Shown here: in pieces, positions 1 through 5,623 of the stretch
Layout of the letters: the number at the start of each line of letters is the position of its first letter
How positions within the stretch are numbered: position 1 is the first letter of the stretch
Origin: Chloroflexota bacterium
GTDB taxonomy: Bacteria; Chloroflexota; Dehalococcoidia; Dehalococcoidales; UBA2162
Reading direction: 5' to 3'
Length of the DNA stretch: 6,133 nucleotides
Assembly: GCA_016202525.1 (NCBI GenBank)
Contig: JACQOM010000007.1
Location: forward strand, 1 to 6,133
The notes under the pieces: generated by a model
Seen by the model: only the letters and a program-made list of their open reading frames with translations
Databases searched by the model: none
What the model was told of the DNA's origin: nothing
Program-made: the position numbers and the translations under genes

Positions 1-72
1 AGAGTAATCACTATTAATGTGCTCGGTGATTCCGCGGCATCCAATGTAGCAACGGTGGTGGTTACCAACAAA
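1..72 (+). other. C-terminal fragment of an FN3 domain
   Basis: The first 24 codons read RVITINVLGDSAASN followed by a beta-strand-like VATVVV. This matches the end of the first complete FN3 domain downstream (RVIAVNTLGDSMASN at about 2716-2760) and the other FN3 ends (NxxGDSxPSNV). It shows that at least one more FN3 domain precedes copy 1 of the 231-residue domain and that the gene extends upstream of the window. Confidence 0.85.
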
Positions 73-3000
73 CTCCAGGCGGGACCCATCGACCCCCGGT
101 CCATCTTTAACGGCGACCCAAACACCGGTTTTCCGGGATACTATCAGGATGACCAGGGGACGCGCGTGGCGTTACTCCCGCCAGTCGGCGATGGCGTCAC
201 CGCTCCGACACAAGTTTTCGACCCCCCGGACCCAGCCAATCCTTACCAGGTACTTTTGGGCGTGGGTGAAGAATCCTTCTACTATCTGGCGGGGGCCACC
301 ATTATCGACATTGACGGAGCGGGGCCCGGTGGCAAACTGATTACAGTCTTTGCCATTGAAGCGAATGTCGTTGGCCCGGGCACCGAAGTGGTTTTCGCCC
401 GCATCCGCATATTTGCCAAGGTCCCAACCCCGGGCACCTACCTGTTCCAGCATCCCTGGGGAGAGGATACCGTCGAGGTAACTCAGGAAGATATCGATGC
501 CGGCCGGGGAATCCGATTCACCGAGGATATCGGGCTGGCGGAGCGTAATTTTGGCCTTGTCGGCAATAGCAGAATCAACCGTTTCCTGCGCCAAACAGTA
601 CCACCACCGCCGGCGGGCTGGATTGGTGACGGGGTCACTGAGGGCCCGGTCACCGGCAGTACTATCGGCTTCAACAGAGTCAGACTCACCGGTCCGGTAG
701 GGGTTAATCTGGACGGCGCAGGCAATAACTTCGTCGAAACCAGTAATTTCGCTGTGGCCGCACGTCTACAAACGGCGGTCGCCCCTGTCCCCAGCTTTAG
801 CACAAGCCTCAACCCGGCGAATGGTGTCGTCTCCGTTACGGCAAACTTCACCGTTACGGCAAACTTCACCGATACTTCCACTAACGCGCCCACAGGCTGG
901 CTGTGGAACTTCGGAGATGGTGCTACCAGCACTTCTCAGAATGCCAGCCATGTTTATAACACGGCCGGCACCTACACCGTCACACTGACAGCGACTAATG
1001 CCGCGGGGTCAGCTTCCACATCACAAATAGTGAATGTTTACAGCGCGCCGTCGGCAAGCTTCATCCACGCCGTACCGAACGGCCTGCCGCCGGTCAGCGT
1101 TAACTTCACCGATACATCTTCCGGCAATATTGCCTTCTGGTCGTGGGACTTCGGAGATGGAGGCGCCAGCGCACTTCAGAATCCATCTCACGTCTATGCT
1201 GCTGCCGGTATCTATACCGTGAACCTAACGGCGACGAATCCTGCCGGGTCAGCCTCTGTTTCCCATGTGATAAGGGTTTCTGCCAATCTTATCGCCAGTT
1301 TCACCAAGACCGTTAGTCCGGCTAATGGCATTGCACCGGTCACGGCGAATTTCACTGATGCTTCGACAGGAAACATTACCTCATGGCTGTGGAACTTTGG
1401 TGACGGCACCACCGCTATTTCTCAGAACGCCACCAAGACCTATAACGCGGCCGGAGACTACGCTGTCACCTTGACCATAACGGATGCCGCCGGAGAGGCA
1501 GCCACCTCTCAAACGGTGAGCGTTTACAGTTTGCCTGCGGCAAGCTTCACCAAGAGCGCCGCCAGAGGCGTCCCGCCCCTGACAGTAAGCTTAACCGATA
1601 CTTCTGCCGGCAATCCGTCAAGCTGGCTATGGAAATTCGGGGACGGCGTCACCAGCGCTCTGCAGAATCCTACCCATATCTACTCTCAGCCCGGTGAATA
1701 CAACATCGTGCTGATGGTAACAAATGTTGCCGGGATATCCTTCACTTCCCAGACGGTGATTGTTACCGGCCTTCGCCCGGAATTCCCGTTGAAACTCCAG
1801 GTTGGCCCCATCGACCAGAATTTCATCTTCCAGGGCGACCCGAACACCAGCTTCCCCACCTACTACCAGGATGATGAGGGGACGCGTGTGGCGTTGCTTC
1901 CGCCAGCCGGCAATGGCGTCACCGCTCCGACACAAATTTTCGACCTAGCCGACCCGGCTAATCCCTATTCGGTGTTCCTGGGCATGGGGGAGGAAGCCTT
2001 CTACTATCTGGCAGACGCCGGCATTGTCGACATGGACGGCGCGGGGCCGGGTGGCAAACTGGTTACAGTCTTTGCCGTTGAAGCGAATTTCGTTGGCCCG
2101 GGTACTGAGGTGGTCTTCACCCGCATCCGCTTGTTTGCCAATGTCCCGGTGCCTGGCACCTATATCTGGCAGCATCCCTATGGAACAGAGACCATCGAGG
2201 TAACTCAGGATGACGTCGATGGCGGCAGGGGGATATTCTTTACCCGTGACATCGGGCTGGCAGAGCGCGATTTCTTCCAGGCTGCCGGCGGTGACATCCC
2301 CCGTTTCCTACATCAGACTGTCCCACCACCGCCTGCCGGTTGGATTGGCGATGGAGTCTCGGTTGGTCCGGTCACCGGCAGCCCTACGGGCTTCAACAGG
2401 GTCAGACTCACCGGTCCGGTAGGCGTTAATCTGGACGGCGCAGGTAATAACTTCGTCGAAACCAGTAATTTCACTGTGGCCGCACGCGTGTTGCCTTCAA
2501 TTGTGGCGTCGCTGGCGGCGCCAACCGGATTGAGAGCAACTGTACCCGCCGGCACCCAGACTGTCAACCTTGTCTGGACGGATAACTCGGCAAACGAAAC
2601 GGGCTTCAGAATCGAGCGCAGCGCTGATAACTTCGCCACACCGGCATTCTTCTCAGCTAACGTTACGGACAATGTCACGGCTTTTGCGGATACAATTGCC
2701 GGGGCCGCATACTACCGCGTTATCGCCGTGAACACTCTAGGGGATTCGATGGCATCCAACGTAGTGCCTGTAATTGTTGTCCCCGCCGCGCCAACGGCGC
2801 TAACGGCAGCAATCATCAGCGCTACGCGGGTTGACCTTTCTTGGACAGACAATGCCAACAATGAGGTTGGTTTCCGCATCCAGCGGTCGACCAATGGCGG
2901 CGCTTTCGCCGTCGTCGGTTCAGTGGCGGCTAATATCACCGCCTTCAGCGATACGACAGTGGTTATCAACAATACCTACGCCTACCGGGTCGTTGCCTTT

Positions 3001-4692
3001 AACGCCGGCGGCGATTCCGCTCCGTCCAATGTGGCCCAGGTGGTCGTCGTCGTTCCTGCCGCACCGTCCGGTCTTGCCGCAACTGCTATTACTGATACTC
3101 AGGTAGACCTGACATGGTCTGACAACTCCACCAATGAACTTAGCTTCCGCATCGAGCGGTCAACTAACGGCGGTGTTACCTTCGCTGCCGCCGGCACCAC
3201 GGGCGCTAACATCACCGGTTTTAGCAATACAACCCCACCAAGCACCAGAATTCTCTATCGTGTGCTGGCCGTCAATAACGTTGGGGATTCTCCACCTTCG
3301 AACGTAGTTGACGTGACCACGGCGCCGGCGCGGCCAAGCAACCTGGCAATAACCAAGGTTGACCCGGGGCGAATAGAGATGATCTGGAATGATAATTCCA
3401 ACGCTGAGTCCGGTTTCCGTGTCGAACGGGCTACCGATGCGGCTTTCACGCAGAATGTTGTTGAAAACACCTTGCCGGCAAATACGACACAGTTCCGCGA
3501 TCAGACCGTGACCTCCGGCTTCACCTATTGGTACCGTGTCTTCGCATTCAACGCCGTGGCCACCTCCGGACCATCTAATGTTGCGTCCACCACTCTGCCA
3601 GCCCCAACCACTCCTCCGCAAGCCCCCACGGACCTGATAGGGAGTGTGTCCATCGGCGCTAACCAGTCTGCCGTGAACCTGTTCTGGAGAGACCGCTCTG
3701 TCGATGAAAACTCATTCCGTATCCTGCGCTCCGGAGACGGCGGCGCTACATTCCCCCAGATAGGCACCGTCCTGTTCAACGTCACTACTTTCAGTGATAG
3801 CACAGTAACCCTGGGCGCTACTTATTTCTATCGTGTTACCGCGGTCAACGTAGCGGGAGAATCAGCGCCATCCAACACGCTGATATTAACCGTATCTACC
3901 ACACCCGCGGCTCCCGTTGGTGGTGGTGGAGGAGGAGGTGGTGGTGGTGGCGGCGCTGTAGGTCCTAGTGCTACCACAGTAACGGTAAGCGGTGTTACCG
4001 GCACACCTCCAACGCTCGATACCCGCGGTAAAACGACGGCGCCAGTCACACTTGCAACTACCGACGGCAAAGCCGCTATGAATATTCCTGTTGCTACACA
4101 GATGACTGATAGGGCGGGACAGCCGATAACTACACTTACTGCAGTCCCATTGGTCACGCCACCGACTCCTCCACCTGGAGGGACTATCGTGCTGGCTTAC
4201 CAATTCGGACCAACGGGTGCCACTTTTAATCCCCCGATAGATGTGAGTATGAAGTTCGACCCGGCAACGGTTCCGGCTGGCGTTCCGGTAAACCAGCTTG
4301 CCCTCGCTTACTGGGATGGTGCCGCCTGGATTACACTGAAAAGCACTGTTGACCTGGCGACGAATACCATTACGGCGCAGGTAAGTCACTTTACTGAATT
4401 CGCCATAATTCATATTCCTGAAGAGCCAGCGCCAGCTACAGTAGCTCCGACGCCAGCAGTGACACCACCTACCTTATCAACTCCGCCGGCAACACCGACG
4501 ACGCCGACTACGCCAACATCGCCGACAACACCAACGACGCCAACAACTCCAACTACACCGGCGCCAGCATCTTCACCCGCGCCGTCACCGGCAGCGCCTC
4601 CACCTGGCTTTGGCTGGTTGTGGGTAATTGGTCCGGTTATCGGTGTAGTAGTCGTATCGCTGATTGTCTTTCTGGTCCGCCGGCGCGAGTAA
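1..4692 (+). CDS. Giant modular surface protein (FN3/PKD repeats, C-terminal membrane anchor), 5' partial
   Basis: The reading frame is open from base 1 and ends at TAA 4690-4692, giving 1,563 codons. The GTG at 19 lies inside a recognisable FN3 C-terminal strand (RVITINVLGDSAASN), so it is not the true start and the gene begins upstream. Modules by position: FN3 tail (1-72), 231-residue domain (73-765), four PKD domains (781-1770), second 231-residue domain (1795-2487), five FN3 domains (2518-3900), Gly12 linker (3919-3954), beta-rich C-terminal domain (3955-4413), Pro/Thr stalk (4414-4602), PGF motif plus transmembrane helix and RRRE tail (4603-4689). No catalytic motif is visible. PKD and FN3 domains are common as spacers and binding modules in exported proteins, so a cell-surface stalk, adhesin or S-layer-associated role is the best inference. 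The signal peptide, if any, lies outside the window. A strong terminator follows, so the next gene is probably a separate transcript. Confidence 0.95.
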   Translation, partial: RVITINVLGDSAASNVATVVVTNKLQAGPIDPRSIFNGDPNTGFPGYYQDDQGTRVALLPPVGDGVTAPTQVFDPPDPANPYQVLLGVGEESFYYLAGATIIDIDGAGPGGKLITVFAIEANVVGPGTEVVFARIRIFAKVPTPGTYLFQHPWGEDTVEVTQEDIDAGRGIRFTEDIGLAERNFGLVGNSRINRFLRQTVPPPPAGWIGDGVTEGPVTGSTIGFNRVRLTGPVGVNLDGAGNNFVETSNFAVAARLQTAVAPVPSFSTSLNPANGVVSVTANFTVTANFTDTSTNAPTGWLWNFGDGATSTSQNASHVYNTAGTYTVTLTATNAAGSASTSQIVNVYSAPSASFIHAVPNGLPPVSVNFTDTSSGNIAFWSWDFGDGGASALQNPSHVYAAAGIYTVNLTATNPAGSASVSHVIRVSANLIASFTKTVSPANGIAPVTANFTDASTGNITSWLWNFGDGTTAISQNATKTYNAAGDYAVTLTITDAAGEAATSQTVSVYSLPAASFTKSAARGVPPLTVSLTDTSAGNPSSWLWKFGDGVTSALQNPTHIYSQPGEYNIVLMVTNVAGISFTSQTVIVTGLRPEFPLKLQVGPIDQNFIFQGDPNTSFPTYYQDDEGTRVALLPPAGNGVTAPTQIFDLADPANPYSVFLGMGEEAFYYLADAGIVDMDGAGPGGKLVTVFAVEANFVGPGTEVVFTRIRLFANVPVPGTYIWQHPYGTETIEVTQDDVDGGRGIFFTRDIGLAERDFFQAAGGDIPRFLHQTVPPPPAGWIGDGVSVGPVTGSPTGFNRVRLTGPVGVNLDGAGNNFVETSNFTVAARVLPSIVASLAAPTGLRATVPAGTQTVNLVWTDNSANETGFRIERSADNFATPAFFSANVTDNVTAFADTIAGAAYYRVIAVNTLGDSMASNVVPVIVVPAAPTALTAAIISATRVDLSWTDNANNEVGFRIQRSTNGGAFAVVGSVAANITAFSDTTVVINNTYAYRVVAFNAGGDSAPSNVAQVVVVVPAAPSGLAATAITDTQVDLTWSDNSTNELSFRIERSTNGGVTFAAAGTTGANITGFSNTTPPSTRILYRVLAVNNVGDSPPSNVVDVTTAPARPSNLAITKVDPGRIEMIWNDNSNAESGFRVERATDAAFTQNVVENTLPANTTQFRDQTVTSGFTYWYRVFAFNAVATSGPSNVASTTLPAPTTPPQAPTDLIGSVSIGANQSAVNLFWRDRSVDENSFRILRSGDGGATFPQIGTVLFNVTTFSDSTVTLGATYFYRVTAVNVAGESAPSNTLILTVSTTPAAPVGGGGGGGGGGGGAVGPSATTVTVSGVTGTPPTLDTRGKTTAPVTLATTDGKAAMNIPVATQMTDRAGQPITTLTAVPLVTPPTPPPGGTIVLAYQFGPTGATFNPPIDVSMKFDPATVPAGVPVNQLALAYWDGAAWITLKSTVDLATNTITAQVSHFTEFAIIHIPEEPAPATVAPTPAVTPPTLSTPPATPTTPTTPTSPTTPTTPTTPTTPAPASSPAPSPAAPPPGFGWLWVIGPVIGVVVVSLIVFLVRRRE
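73..765 (+). repeat. 231-residue surface domain, copy 1 of 2
   Basis: It runs from LQAGPID to NFAVAAR. It pairs without gaps to positions 1795-2487, with 54 differing residues by hand count (about 77% identity). Recognisable features are GDPNTxFPxYYQDD near the start, FYYLA, DGAGPGGKL, a segment VVFARIRIF, PGTY, QHPWG, TEDIGLAER, VPPPPAGWIGDG and a Gly/Asn-rich end (GVNLDGAGNNFVETSNF). The predicted fold is beta-rich. From memory, similar modules (a 'PxxYxDxxG' start, 'TVTHPYG' and a 'GPGG…VET..F' end) occur in other large bacterial secreted proteins, but I cannot name a Pfam family with confidence. Function unknown. Confidence 0.9.
781..1770 (+). repeat. Array of four PKD domains with exact 81-codon period
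   Basis: PKD1 spans 781-1041, PKD2 1042-1284, PKD3 1285-1527 and PKD4 1528-1770. Each has the PKD signature W-x-[WF]-x-FGDG (WLWNFGDG, WSWDFGDG, WLWNFGDG, WLWKFGDG), then QN-[AP]-[ST]-[HK]-x-Y, G-x-Y-x-V-x-L and a conserved T[ND]xAG turn. PKD2, 3 and 4 are each exactly 243 nt. PKD1 is 261 nt, the 18-nt excess being an internal duplication (see 833-870). PKD domains are Ig-like beta sandwiches that act extracellularly as spacers or in protein and polysaccharide contacts. Confidence 0.95.
833..870 (+). repeat. Perfect 18-bp in-frame tandem duplication in PKD1
   Basis: The 18-base unit gttacggcaaacttcacc occurs at 835-852 and again at 853-870 with no mismatch; the period-18 match extends two bases to the left. 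It encodes VTANFT twice, ahead of the DTS turn. The other three PKD domains have the segment once, so this is an insertion relative to the array and looks recent because the copies have not diverged. Confidence 0.97.
1795..2487 (+). repeat. 231-residue surface domain, copy 2 of 2
   Basis: It runs from LQVGPID to NFTVAAR, the same length as copy 1 at a distance of 1,722 bp. Most substitutions are conservative (I/V, L/I, D/E). They cluster in the middle around RDFFQAAGGDIPRF, whereas VPPPPAGWIGDG and the last roughly 33 residues are almost unchanged. The final 99 nt (2389-2487) differ from 667-765 at 5 positions by hand count. The two copies flank the PKD block, so duplication of this domain took place within the same gene. 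Function unknown. Confidence 0.9.
2518..3900 (+). repeat. Array of five fibronectin type III domains
   Basis: Approximate units are 2518-2781, 2782-3054, 3055-3324, 3325-3612 and 3613-3900 (88-96 codons each). Each carries the bacterial FN3 pattern: a Pro/Ala-rich start (AAPTGL, AAPTAL, AAPSGL, ARPSNL, QAPTDL), [VI]-x-[LM]-x-W-x-D-x-[SA], E-x-x-F-R-[IV]-x-R, an NxT-x-F-x-[DN] segment, Y-x-Y-R-V-x-A-[FV]-N and a final [SG]xxSN. FN3 domains are extracellular spacers or adhesive modules; no specific ligand can be read from the sequence. Confidence 0.95.
3919..3954 (+). repeat. GGN12 tract encoding a 12-glycine linker
   Basis: Twelve consecutive glycine codons (a mix of GGT, GGA and GGC) join the last FN3 domain to the C-terminal domain. 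The protein stretch is expected to be a flexible hinge. The DNA is a GG-N microsatellite that could gain or lose whole codons by slippage without shifting the frame. Confidence 0.95.
3955..4413 (+). other. Beta-rich membrane-proximal domain of the surface protein
   Basis: About 153 residues lie between the Gly linker and the stalk. Visible features are TLDTRGKTTAPVTL, a TPPTPPPGGTIVLAYQFGP segment, DVSMKFDP, LALAYWDGAAW and a closing VSHFTEFAII. The pattern 'strand - FDP - Y-W-x-G-x-W - T.x.[VS]xHFT.FA[IV]' resembles membrane-proximal domains found before C-terminal anchors in archaeal and some bacterial surface proteins (compare the 'PGF-pre-PGF' region). That comparison is from memory and a profile search would be needed to name it. 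Confidence 0.65.
4492..4560 (+). repeat. Pro/Thr stalk with 9-nt (three-codon) period
   Basis: Proline codons fall every 9 nt at 4495, 4504, 4513, 4522, 4531, 4540, 4549 and 4558, separated by Thr-Thr or Thr-Ser. Codon choice varies between units (ccg/cca, acg/aca/act), so the array is not a fresh duplication. Such Thr/Pro segments act as extended, often O-glycosylated stalks next to a membrane anchor. Confidence 0.93.
4603..4689 (+). other. C-terminal PGF + transmembrane helix + RRRE tail (PGF-CTERM-like anchor)
   Basis: A Pro-rich stretch ends in Pro-Gly-Phe (codons 4603-4611). This leads into a hydrophobic segment of about 23 residues from the Phe (4609-4677, rich in V, I, L, G, W) and then Arg-Arg-Arg-Glu before the stop. 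The tripartite layout is that of C-terminal sorting signals, and the PGF triplet matches the archaeosortase A signal of Euryarchaeota. A plain C-terminal transmembrane anchor without processing is the simpler alternative. Confidence 0.75.
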
Positions 4693-4727
4693 AATCGTCA
4701 GACAGGAATAACCATCTCGAACACAGG

Positions 4728-4762
4728 CAGCCCTCGGAATACCACCGAGGGCTGTTCTTTTT
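4728..4762 (+). terminator. Rho-independent terminator after the giant gene
   Basis: The left arm CAGCCCTCGG (4728-4737) and right arm CCGAGGGCTG (4745-4754) are perfectly complementary over 10 bp, with a 7-nt loop. They are followed by ttcttttt (4755-4762). The hairpin starts 36 nt after the stop codon. It is one of the clearest signs that the organism is bacterial rather than archaeal. Confidence 0.93.
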
Positions 4763-4821
4763 CGCTCTCCATTATCTTTTTTAGGGAGATTAAGGGGGTG
4801 AGGTTGATAACAATCTAATTA

Positions 4822-4850
4822 TTGTCTTTACCGTCAGGTTGGATTATACT
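4822..4850 (+). promoter_or_regulatory. Sigma70-like promoter for the DUF1616-type gene
   Basis: The -35 TTGTCT (4822-4827, 4 of 6 consensus bases) and the -10 TATACT (4845-4850, 5 of 6) are separated by exactly 17 bp. Transcription would begin near 4857, about 25 nt before the start codon, leaving room for the GAGG at 4873. A short imperfect dyad (ACAAT at 4810-4814 and ATTGT at 4821-4825) overlaps the -35 and might be an operator, but is weak. Confidence 0.6.
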
Positions 4851-4872
4851 GCCAGCTTGAGTACTGCTGATT

Positions 4873-4876
4873 GAGG
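4873..4876 (+). promoter_or_regulatory. Ribosome binding site GAGG deciding between two GTG starts
   Basis: GAGG lies 4 nt before the GTG at 4881 and 7 nt before the adjacent in-frame GTG at 4884. The second spacing is nearer the usual optimum, so 4884 is preferred. The choice changes the protein by one residue only. Confidence 0.6.
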
Positions 4877-4883
4877 TAACGTG

Positions 4884-5330
4884 GTGACGAGTATAACCAA
4901 AGCAAATTTTTGGAATAGGGTGCTGTCAATTATCCTGATTCTAGTGCTGGTGGGTGCCTTCGGTGCGCTGGCTTATTCTATCGCTGTTCCGGCAGCCAGG
5001 GAGAAGTTTACTGAATTTTATCTTCTGGGTTTGGATGGTAAAGCTAAAGACTATCCTATTCTGTTGCAGGTGGGGCAGGAGGGTAAAGTCATCGTCGGTA
5101 TTATCAATAGAGAACGTCAGCCGACCGTCTACCGGATAGAGGTGAGGATAGATGGTGTTCTAGACAAAGAGGTGGGGCCACCTATGCTTGAGCCCGACGC
5201 TAAGTGGGAGCAGATTATAAGTTTTGTTCCGGGTAAAGCCGTGGACAGGCAAAAAGTGGAATTCTTATTGTACCGGCAGGGCAGGAGTGAAGTGTACCAG
5301 AGCGTTTACCTCTGGGTTAATGTCCGGTGA
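4884..5330 (+). CDS. DUF1616-like membrane-anchored extracellular domain protein
   Basis: 148 residues from GTG 4884 (149 from GTG 4881), ending at TGA 5328-5330. There is one predicted transmembrane helix at about residues 13-35 (VLSIILILVLVGAFGALAYS), preceded by a short N-terminal region with Lys and Arg. Then comes a soluble domain opening with REKFTEFYLLGLDGKAKDYP, followed by VGQEGKVIVGIINRE and alternating beta-strand patterns to a VYLWVNV end. The 'TEFYxLGxxGKAxxYP…VGxxxxVxVGIxNxE' pattern is what I recall of DUF1616 (PF07760), an archaeal/bacterial family of unknown function whose members are often longer with several N-terminal membrane helices. Here only one helix plus the ectodomain remains. 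The topology predicts the domain outside the cell. It has its own promoter after the terminator of the giant gene and is followed after 59 bp by a small membrane protein gene. Biochemical role unknown. Confidence 0.87.
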   Translation: MTSITKANFWNRVLSIILILVLVGAFGALAYSIAVPAAREKFTEFYLLGLDGKAKDYPILLQVGQEGKVIVGIINRERQPTVYRIEVRIDGVLDKEVGPPMLEPDAKWEQIISFVPGKAVDRQKVEFLLYRQGRSEVYQSVYLWVNVR

Positions 5331-5367
5331 AATCGGCCTGTTCTAATTGGTCGAATGATTGACATAA

Positions 5368-5373
5368 TATAAT
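5368..5373 (+). promoter_or_regulatory. Possible -10 element TATAAT upstream of the 65-residue ORF
   Basis: A perfect TATAAT sits 16 bp before the ATG at 5390. The best -35 candidate, TTGGTC at 5347-5352, matches only 3 of 6 bases at a short 15-bp spacing. The TTGACA at 5359-5364 is too close to serve. Transcription from here would start near 5380, on the Shine-Dalgarno sequence. Read-through from the gene upstream is equally likely. Confidence 0.3.
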
Positions 5374-5378
5374 CACAT

Positions 5379-5382
5379 GAGG
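5379..5382 (+). promoter_or_regulatory. Ribosome binding site GAGG of the 65-residue ORF
   Basis: GAGG (within tgaggaag) ends 7 nt before the ATG at 5390, which is good spacing. This is the main reason for accepting the short reading frame as a gene. Confidence 0.75.
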
Positions 5383-5389
5383 AAGTATT

Positions 5390-5587
5390 ATGGGTAAGAA
5401 CCTTCAAATTAGAATAATCTTGCTCCTGTTCGTTAACATTCTCATCGGCGTAGAGCTTAATGTCTGGAGGGCGTTTCTTCATGTGGATAACAGTTTATCC
5501 AAGTACCTTATCATCATTGGACTGATAATAGCCGATGTGCTGGCTGGCATCGCTATCTTCAGGGTTTACTTGAAGAAGGGAGAATAG
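5390..5587 (+). CDS. Small hypothetical protein with two predicted membrane helices
   Basis: 65 residues from ATG 5390 to TAG 5585-5587. There are two hydrophobic segments, at about residues 8-24 (IILLLFVNILIG) and 39-58 (YLIIIGLIIADVLAGIAIF). A polar loop of about 14 residues (NVWRAFLHVDNSLSK) joins them, and the tail KKGE is basic. Positive charges at both ends (K3, R8; K62, K63) suggest that both termini are cytoplasmic and the loop outside. The well-placed GAGG and a hydrophobicity pattern without interruptions support it being real. I do not recognise the family. It sits between the DUF1616-type gene and the mutase on the same strand, so it may be co-transcribed with the former. Confidence 0.75.
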   Translation: MGKNLQIRIILLLFVNILIGVELNVWRAFLHVDNSLSKYLIIIGLIIADVLAGIAIFRVYLKKGE

Positions 5588-5623
5588 CTCCTCGACTTTG
5601 GCTAGTTCTTTAAGTCTGGCAAA

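Noticed and set aside
19..21. GTG as the start codon of the giant gene
   Set aside because: The frame is open to base 1, the codon lies inside an FN3 strand, and there is no Shine-Dalgarno or signal peptide after it.
149..700. Short + strand reading frames in other phases (149-340 and 497-700)
   Set aside because: They overlap the clearly coding frame of the 231-residue domain, and a similar phase-shifted frame recurs in copy 2 (2210-2422), as expected from the repeat and not from a second gene.
3828..4413. Long reverse-strand reading frames, including one rich in poly-proline opposite the Gly tract
   Set aside because: They are antisense shadows of the repetitive, GC-rich gene. Their composition mirrors the sense codons (GGN read as proline), and there are no ribosome sites or domain motifs.
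4492..4560. Period-9 array as a CRISPR or phase-variable tract
   Set aside because: It encodes a Pro-Thr-Thr stalk in frame, the units vary at third positions, and there are no spacers.
4853..4869. CAGC...GCTG hairpin in the leader of the DUF1616-type gene as a riboswitch or attenuator
   Set aside because: It is a 4-bp stem with a 9-nt loop, too weak, and the leader of about 25 nt is too short for a riboswitch.
5359..5373. TTGACA (5359-5364) plus TATAAT (5368-5373) as a promoter pair
   Set aside because: Only 3 bp separate the two hexamers, far from the 16-18 bp needed; at most the TATAAT is used with another -35.
5585..5610. TAGC...GCTA inverted repeat after the 65-residue gene as a terminator
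   Set aside because: The arms are only about 4 bp and no proper T-tract follows, so a terminator is not supported here.
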